DNA from: Candidatus Lambdaproteobacteria bacterium
Lineage (GTDB): Bacteria > SAR324 > NAC60-12
Length of the DNA: 12,918 bases
Reading direction: 5' to 3'
Assembly (NCBI GenBank): GCA_012964265.1
Contig: DTUH01000129.1
Coordinates: forward strand, 1-12,918
Shown one piece after another: positions 7,607 through 12,918 of this stretch. The notes under the pieces were generated by a model. It searched no databases, was not told the DNA's origin, and saw only the letters and a list, made by a program, of their open reading frames with translations. Within the stretch, counting starts at the first letter, position 1. Each line of letters begins with the position of its first letter. Both the position numbers and the translations under genes were made by a program.

Positions 7607-10120
7607 TTGGCTCAGGCCGTTCCACTTGCTTCTCCGGGATTTCTACATACAGAACTGCCGGAAAATCCCCTCTGTCTGATCACAGACGATGGTACAGCTC
7701 TCGTACCGGTTTTGGCCGAAGCTTTAAGAGGAAACGGTTGGACTCCCGCAATTTTAAGTTTTTCCGGAATTTCTGCTTTTGTGAACAAAAAACGGAAACC
7801 GTTTGCCAAAGGAACCGCATTTATCGAGTTGACTTCTTCTACCGAAACTGAGTTACAATCCTCACTCAAATCTTTCTCTGAAAAACATGGAAACATCGGC
7901 GGTTTTATTCACCTCCATCCTGTTTCCAAAACCTCCTCAGAATCAAATTTGGAAGACGGCACAAATGTTTTTCTCAAACAGGCATTTCTCTCAGCAAAAA
8001 ATATTTGTTCATCTTTGCAGGAAGCCGCTGAGTCCGGAAAAAGACGCAGTCATTTTCTGGCAGTAACGCGCCTGGACGGTGAACTTGGAATGGGAACAGG
8101 AGGATTCAATGCACTCAGCAGCGGACTTTCCGGACTGACAAAAACGGCTGGAGTGGAGTGGCCGGATGTTTTTTGCCGCTTTGTTGATTTGCAGCCGGAA
8201 TTAAAAGATGAAACCGCAGCAAACTGTATTTTACAGGAACTCCATGATCCGGATTTACGGATCAAGGAAGTGGGTTACGTCGGCGCCGGAAAGTCCGGAA
8301 CCAGGCGGATGACGGTTCAGCCGGGAATTATTCGTAATCTGACAACTGCAAAAGCCGGTAAATCCTTAACTAAGAAATCGGTATTTTTAGTAAGTGGCGG
8401 CGCAAGGGGTGTGACGGCAGAATGTGTTGTCAAACTTGCTGAAACAAAACCCTGCAATTTTATTTTGTTGGGTCGCTCTCCGTTGGAGGATGAACCGGAA
8501 TGGGCAAAGTCCGTTGGTGAAGATAAGGCCAAACTCAAACAGGCGGCAATGCAGGTTCTGGTTGAAAAAGGTGAAAAACCGACTCCACAGAAAGTAAATC
8601 AAATTGTTGGAAAAGTTGAAGCCGGACGCGCCATCCGTAAAAATTTGGAACGTATCCAAAACGCCGGAGGACAAGCTGAGTACGTCAGCGCGGATGTAAC
8701 CGACGCAAAAAATATGAAAGCCGCAATTGCTCCCGCAGTTAAAAAATTCGGCGCTGTGACCGCAGTGATTCATGGGGCCGGGGTTTTGGCGGACAAGCTG
8801 ATTGAGAAAAAAACTGCTGAAGATTTTGATGCAGTCTGCTCCACCAAAATAAATGGAATTGACGCCCTCTTGAAAAGCGTTGATCCGGAAAAATTAACTC
8901 ATTTGCTGCTGTTTTCTTCTGCCGCAGGTTTTTACGGAAATGCCGGACAATCCGATTATGCAATGGGAAATGAAACCCTGAATGGGGTTGCTCTTTTGTT
9001 CAAGCAAAACCATCCTGAATGTCACGTTACTTCATTCAATTGGGGGCCGTGGGAAGGCGGAATGGTTACTCCGGAATTGAAACGTCTGTTTGAGGAGCGC
9101 AACGTTGAAGTGATTTCAGTCGAAGACGGAACCCGTGTGTTTGTGGAAGAGGTGACATCTGGGGGACAGTTGAATCCGATTGTGCTGATTGGCAATTCAA
9201 TGGTGGTTCCAAATGAGCCGGAAAAAGGATTTCGCAAATGGAAAATTTCACGGAAAATTAATTTGGAATCGAATCCTGTTTTTCATGATCATGCAATCGG
9301 CGAAAATCCGGTTTTGCCGTCAGCGCACGCCATGTCCTGGATGGTAGATGCATGCGAACAGGGGCTTCCAGGATTTAAACTTTCCAGCTGCAGTAATTTC
9401 AAGGTGCTGAACGGAGTTAAATTTGATGAAACGCTGGCGGATCAATACACTTTGGCGCTCCAGGAAATTAAGCGCGAAAACGGAAATTATGCCGACATTG
9501 AGGTTAAGGTTTCCAGTCAGTCCGAATCCGGAAATGACGGAATTAAACGCCCCCGTTTTCATTACAGCACACAAGTTCGTTTGGCGCGGCAGGTTCCGAT
9601 GACTCCGCTGCATGATCGCATCGATTTGAGCAACACACACAATTTGCCGGGTTCGTCTTTTTATCAGGACGGCACCCTGTTTCACGGTCCGAAATTTCAG
9701 GGTATTCAACAGGTGCTGAATATCGGTGAACAGGGATTGACTTTGGAATGCAGTTTGCCGGCAATTTCTTCCACGGAAGCAGGGCAGTTTGCCTCACAGC
9801 ATTTCAATCCTTTTGCTGCAGACCTTGCATTTCAGGCAATGCTGATTTGGGCCTGGCGTTTTCATCAATCCGGAAGCCTCCCCCTGAAAACGGACACGCT
9901 GGAACATTTCCGGAAAGTTCCGTTTGAAACACAGTTTTATCTGAGCATGTCCGTCAATAAGAATTCCGCGACCGCTCTCAGCGCAAACCTGTTTTTGCAC
10001 GATGAGCAGGGGTTGATGTACGCACGGATTTTAGGCGCGGAAGTGACTCTGAGCAAGTCCTTAAATGCGTTGTTTGGGAAAAAGAGCAGCAAACCCGGCA
10101 AATCCAGGATCAGAAATTAA
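7607..10120 (+). CDS. pfaA: PUFA synthase PfaA, C-terminal part: structural KR half, KR, PKS-type DH
   Basis: It carries the beta-carbon processing part of PfaA. Residues about 15-245 are a structural KR-like half. Catalytic KR spans about 255-530, with NADPH loop SGGARGV (263-269) and S438, Y451, N455 in SSAAGFYGNAGQSDYAMGNE. PKS-type dehydratase spans about 545-825, with H560/H562 in FHDHAIGENPVLP, LFHGPKFQ (691-698) and D739/Q743 in PFAADLAFQ. It reduces 3-ketoacyl-ACP and dehydrates the alcohol. The listed start is only the first TTG, with no ribosome binding site; the frame is open from 7436 without ATG or GTG until GTG 7781, and the first ATG is codon 162. The reading KLLNSKSEFTVPEHRVTL before codon 1 looks like PfaA sequence, so the protein is probably made as a -1 extension of the upstream gene: about 3,256 aa with the duplication and about 2,538 without. 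The stop TAA abuts the next ATG. Confidence 0.9.
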   Translation: MAQAVPLASPGFLHTELPENPLCLITDDGTALVPVLAEALRGNGWTPAILSFSGISAFVNKKRKPFAKGTAFIELTSSTETELQSSLKSFSEKHGNIGGFIHLHPVSKTSSESNLEDGTNVFLKQAFLSAKNICSSLQEAAESGKRRSHFLAVTRLDGELGMGTGGFNALSSGLSGLTKTAGVEWPDVFCRFVDLQPELKDETAANCILQELHDPDLRIKEVGYVGAGKSGTRRMTVQPGIIRNLTTAKAGKSLTKKSVFLVSGGARGVTAECVVKLAETKPCNFILLGRSPLEDEPEWAKSVGEDKAKLKQAAMQVLVEKGEKPTPQKVNQIVGKVEAGRAIRKNLERIQNAGGQAEYVSADVTDAKNMKAAIAPAVKKFGAVTAVIHGAGVLADKLIEKKTAEDFDAVCSTKINGIDALLKSVDPEKLTHLLLFSSAAGFYGNAGQSDYAMGNETLNGVALLFKQNHPECHVTSFNWGPWEGGMVTPELKRLFEERNVEVISVEDGTRVFVEEVTSGGQLNPIVLIGNSMVVPNEPEKGFRKWKISRKINLESNPVFHDHAIGENPVLPSAHAMSWMVDACEQGLPGFKLSSCSNFKVLNGVKFDETLADQYTLALQEIKRENGNYADIEVKVSSQSESGNDGIKRPRFHYSTQVRLARQVPMTPLHDRIDLSNTHNLPGSSFYQDGTLFHGPKFQGIQQVLNIGEQGLTLECSLPAISSTEAGQFASQHFNPFAADLAFQAMLIWAWRFHQSGSLPLKTDTLEHFRKVPFETQFYLSMSVNKNSATALSANLFLHDEQGLMYARILGAEVTLSKSLNALFGKKSSKPGKSRIRN
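10106..10109 (+). promoter_or_regulatory. Likely ribosome binding site of the pfaC-type gene
   Basis: AGGA lies inside the last codons of the upstream reading frame, 11 nt before ATG 10121. The spacing is slightly long. Because the upstream TAA ends at 10120, ribosomes finishing pfaA could also restart here, so translational coupling is likely. Confidence 0.4.
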
Positions 10121-12918
10121 ATGCAACCTATTGCCGTAATCGGCCTTTCCTGTCTCTTTCCTGAGGCAAATACTCCTGCACAATATTGGGAAAATTTACT
10201 GCAGGAAAAAGACTCCTGCACCTCTGCGACCAAATCAAACCTCGATGCGGAACCGTCCCGGTTTTACGCCGAAAAAAAAGGAATTCCGGACAAATTTTAC
10301 TGCGCGCGTGGTGGTTACATCCGGGATTTCAGCCTGGACCCGGAAGGGTTTTTACTGCCTCCGGAAAGCATCGAAAAACTGGGTGAAACATTTCAATGGC
10401 CGCTGCACGTCGCTCGTGAAGCGTTGCGCGACAGCGGTTATTTTGAGAATTCCGAAATCCTGAAACAATGCGGTGTGGTGCTGGGAAATCTTTCATTTCC
10501 AACAAAAGCATCCAATCATTTACTCCTGCCCTTATACCGGAAAGCACTTGAACCACTTTTAAACAAGGCACTGAATCGTCCGGATTTTAAACTGAATTCA
10601 TTTGCGCAGGATAAAAAATATGCGCAGGAAAATTCACATATTTCCGGACTTCCCGCTTCCATTGTCGCTCAGGCATTAGGTTTGTCCGCCCACAGTTTGG
10701 CGCTGGATGCAGCTTGTGCGTCATCGTTGTATGCGGTTGCCCTGGCTTGTCATTATCTGCAGACCAAAAAAACGGATTTAATGCTGGCTGGAGCGGTGAG
10801 CGCAGCCGATCCGTTTTTTGTTAACATGGGATTTTCGATTTTTCATGCATATCCGGAACATCCGGAAACATCCAATCCGCTTGATAACAATTCCGGCGGA
10901 TTATTTGCGAGTCAGGGTGCGGGAATGTTTGTGCTTAAACGACTTGGGGATGCGGAACGTGACGGTGACAGGATTCATGCCGTTATTTCTGGCATCGGTT
11001 TGTCGAATGACGGGAGAGGACAATTTGTGCTCAGCCCAAACTCCAAAGGTCAGATTCTGGCCTACGAACGTGCTTATGCCTCGTCGCAAATTTCTTCCAC
11101 GGATATTGACTATATCGAATGCCATGCCACCGGAACACCGCTGGGAGACAAGGTAGAACTGGATTCGATGGAACTTTTTTTTGCGGCAGCGGACTCTCCG
11201 GAAGAAAAGAAAACAAAACCGTTAATCGGTTCCGTAAAATCAAATTTGGGTCACATGCTGACTGCCGCCGGAATGGGCGGAATGACAAAAGTCATCCTTG
11301 CGCTGCAAAATGGAATTATCCCGGCAACCATTGGTGTTGAAAATGTTATGACCTCCAAAAATGACGGTGTGTCGGCAAATCAAATAGTACGTCAGGCTAC
11401 AGACTGGCCGCACAAAAATCCGAAACGCAGCGCTGCAGTGAGCGCGTTTGGTTTTGGAGGAACCAATGCCCACCTGATTTTTGAAGCTGCGAATGGTAAA
11501 CCAAAGCGCAGGAAAGCAAAACAAATGCAGCAATCGGCAATTGCCATTGTCGGCATGGAGGCAATTTTTGGCGGCTGTAACGGACTGCATGAATTTTATC
11601 AAACAATTTACGACAGTAAACAGCATTTTCGCACACTTCCTCCGGAACGCTGGAAAGGTTTCGAACTGCACCCTGAATTAAGTGAAGCCACGCAGGGAGC
11701 GTGGCTGGAATCGTTTGAAATGGATTTTCTGCGTTTTAAGCTGCAGCCAAATCCAAAGGAACGTTTGATTCCCCAGCAGTTGCTGACTCTTGAAGTCACA
11801 GACCGTGCGCTTAAAAAAACGAATCTGCGCGAAGGTCAAAATGTCGCGGTGCTGGTGGCCATGGAAACTGAACTTGAAATTCACCGTTTCCGGGGAAGAG
11901 TCAATCTTGCTTCACAAATCGAAGACAGTTTGAAAGAAACGGGAATTATTCTAAGTGATGAGGAACGGACTAATTTAATTTCCGCAGCCAGAAACAGCCT
12001 GCTTGAGGAAGTTCCAATCAACCGCTTTACAAGTTTTATCGGCAACATCATGGCAGCCAGGATTTCATCACTCTGGGATTTTTCGGGTCCGGCAATGACC
12101 ATTTCTTCCGAAGAAAATTCGGTTTTCAGAGCACTTGAAATCGCGCAAATGCTGTTGGCTGAAAACACTGTTGAGGCAGTTGTAATCACTGCGGTAGATC
12201 TTGCCGGAAGTCCGGAACAGGTTTTGCTGCGAAACAGAAATTTTCCTCTCAATTCCGGAAAATCAACTCTCAGTTTTGACCGCGATGTCAACGGCTGGAT
12301 GATCGGCGAAGGCGCGGGGACATTGGTTCTCAAGAGTTTGGAAAATGCAAAAACGGATCGGGAACAGATTTACGCTACTCTTGATTCGGTAGCATTTTCA
12401 AATGGAATTTCCGCGAAATCAGTTGAAGACGCAGCCAGACAGGCTTTGAAAAAAGCAAAGCTTAAAACGCAGGAAATTGGAATTTTGGAGGTTTTCGGCA
12501 GCGGAAACGAAATCGAGGACAAAGCCGAAATGTCCGGATTAAGCAAGCTGTATTCCGGACAAAACTCAACTTGCGCAATTGGCGGAATCAAAGCTAATTT
12601 GGGACATACATTTGCGGCCTCCGGAATGGCAAGTTTGATAAAAGCAGCGCTCTGTCTGCATCATCGTTTTATTCCTGGTGTTCCGGAATGGATGTCCCCA
12701 AAAACCGAATTGCTTTCCGGAAATGAATTTTATGTTCCGGTGGAGTCGCGACCGTGGTTGATCCAACCGGATATTCCAAAAAGGCATGCCGCCATCAGCG
12801 GTTTAGGTCAGGACAACGTTTGCTCGCATGTAATTCTGTCGGAAGCACAGGCTGAATTACGTCCAAAGCTGGAAATTGCCGAATCCGGAGATTTGTCTTT
12901 GTTTCCGGTGATGGGACA
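10121..12918 (+). CDS. pfaC: PUFA synthase PfaC-type protein, N-terminal part: KS-CLF (runs off the right edge)
   Basis: The frame is open for 932 codons to the window end; I translated it throughout and found no stop. Residues 1 to about 460 are an active ketosynthase starting MQPIAVIGLSCLFPEA, with C199 (DAACASS), H335 (CHATGTPLGD) and H378 (NLGHMLTAAG), ending GFGGTNAHLIFE. Residues about 473-905 are a second KS fold without catalysis: ISSEENS puts Glu (E664) at the Cys place, FGSGN puts F792 at the first His, while H829 is kept. That is the chain-length-factor pattern of PfaC and of type II PKS partners. A KS-CLF pair performs chain elongation and limits chain length. In known relatives two FabA-like dehydratases follow, sometimes with an extra AT; this part is beyond the window, so pfaC rather than a myxobacterial Pfa3-like form is an inference. 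ATG 10121 directly follows the upstream TAA. Confidence 0.88.
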   Translation, partial: MQPIAVIGLSCLFPEANTPAQYWENLLQEKDSCTSATKSNLDAEPSRFYAEKKGIPDKFYCARGGYIRDFSLDPEGFLLPPESIEKLGETFQWPLHVAREALRDSGYFENSEILKQCGVVLGNLSFPTKASNHLLLPLYRKALEPLLNKALNRPDFKLNSFAQDKKYAQENSHISGLPASIVAQALGLSAHSLALDAACASSLYAVALACHYLQTKKTDLMLAGAVSAADPFFVNMGFSIFHAYPEHPETSNPLDNNSGGLFASQGAGMFVLKRLGDAERDGDRIHAVISGIGLSNDGRGQFVLSPNSKGQILAYERAYASSQISSTDIDYIECHATGTPLGDKVELDSMELFFAAADSPEEKKTKPLIGSVKSNLGHMLTAAGMGGMTKVILALQNGIIPATIGVENVMTSKNDGVSANQIVRQATDWPHKNPKRSAAVSAFGFGGTNAHLIFEAANGKPKRRKAKQMQQSAIAIVGMEAIFGGCNGLHEFYQTIYDSKQHFRTLPPERWKGFELHPELSEATQGAWLESFEMDFLRFKLQPNPKERLIPQQLLTLEVTDRALKKTNLREGQNVAVLVAMETELEIHRFRGRVNLASQIEDSLKETGIILSDEERTNLISAARNSLLEEVPINRFTSFIGNIMAARISSLWDFSGPAMTISSEENSVFRALEIAQMLLAENTVEAVVITAVDLAGSPEQVLLRNRNFPLNSGKSTLSFDRDVNGWMIGEGAGTLVLKSLENAKTDREQIYATLDSVAFSNGISAKSVEDAARQALKKAKLKTQEIGILEVFGSGNEIEDKAEMSGLSKLYSGQNSTCAIGGIKANLGHTFAASGMASLIKAALCLHHRFIPGVPEWMSPKTELLSGNEFYVPVESRPWLIQPDIPKRHAAISGLGQDNVCSHVILSEAQAELRPKLEIAESGDLSLFPVMG

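Noticed and set aside
10271..10280. A8 run followed by G in the pfaC-type gene as another frameshift site
   Set aside because: The frame there is GAA AAA AAA GGA, so A AAA AAG is not in slippery phase, and the zero frame continues normally as KS.
10818..11156. Plus-strand 112-codon ORF within the pfaC-type gene
   Set aside because: The overlapping frame encodes uninterrupted, motif-bearing KS (GFSIFHAYPE through ECHATGTPLGD).
1..12918. CRISPR arrays, insertion sequences or transposase genes
   Set aside because: None seen: there are no short regularly spaced repeats, and the KS-AT repeat carries no transposase gene, no terminal inverted repeats and no target-site duplication.

Overview
The window carries the 5' part of a bacterial polyunsaturated-fatty-acid (PUFA) or 'secondary lipid' synthase operon of the Pfa type, next to a divergently oriented tRNA-Asn gene cut by the left edge. 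The organism cannot be named from this sequence. It is a bacterium with moderate GC content, weak Shine-Dalgarno sequences and a strong liking for Ser-Gly and Pro-Glu codon pairs written TCC GGA and CCG GAA. Marine gamma-proteobacteria, Desulfobacterota and PVC-group bacteria are all known or plausible hosts of such clusters; I do not choose between them.

Layout. 1-51: 5' two-thirds of tRNA-Asn (minus strand), with a good sigma70-like promoter at 79-107. 108-350: non-coding, with a 14-bp perfect palindrome at 135-148. 351-7559: first part of pfaA, encoding KS, AT, a second half-KS plus AT, a repeated F-x-x-H-Q linker, a Pro/Val-rich linker and four ACPs. 7607-10120: second part of pfaA in the -1 frame, encoding a structural KR half, a catalytic KR and a PKS-type dehydratase. 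10121 to the right edge: the start of a pfaC-type gene (active KS followed by a chain-length-factor KS), beginning directly after the previous stop. The genes lie on one strand with no gap and no terminator, so they are probably one transcript. Together they would load malonyl groups onto the tandem ACPs (AT), condense them (KS and KS-CLF), reduce (KR) and dehydrate (DH) them. The enoyl reductase (PfaD), phosphopantetheinyl transferase (PfaE) and the rest of PfaC lie outside the window.

Two things make this pfaA unusual. First, it holds a 2,145-bp direct repeat (1272-3416 and 3426-5570) that reads as identical at the protein level and wherever I compared bases. It is in frame and duplicates the C-terminal part of KS plus the whole AT. 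The 9-bp insert at its junction, with its flanks, is an exact 18-nt reverse complement of 1944-1961, which is the signature of a templated (template-switch) rearrangement. Second, the gene is split between ACP4 and KR at an A9 run containing the -1 slippery heptamer A AAA AAC. A 5-nt spacer and a 6-8 bp hairpin follow, and the downstream frame has no ATG or GTG start near the break. Programmed -1 frameshifting or transcriptional slippage would give a complete PfaA. A homopolymer sequencing error is the main alternative, and an amplification or assembly artefact is the main alternative for the duplication.
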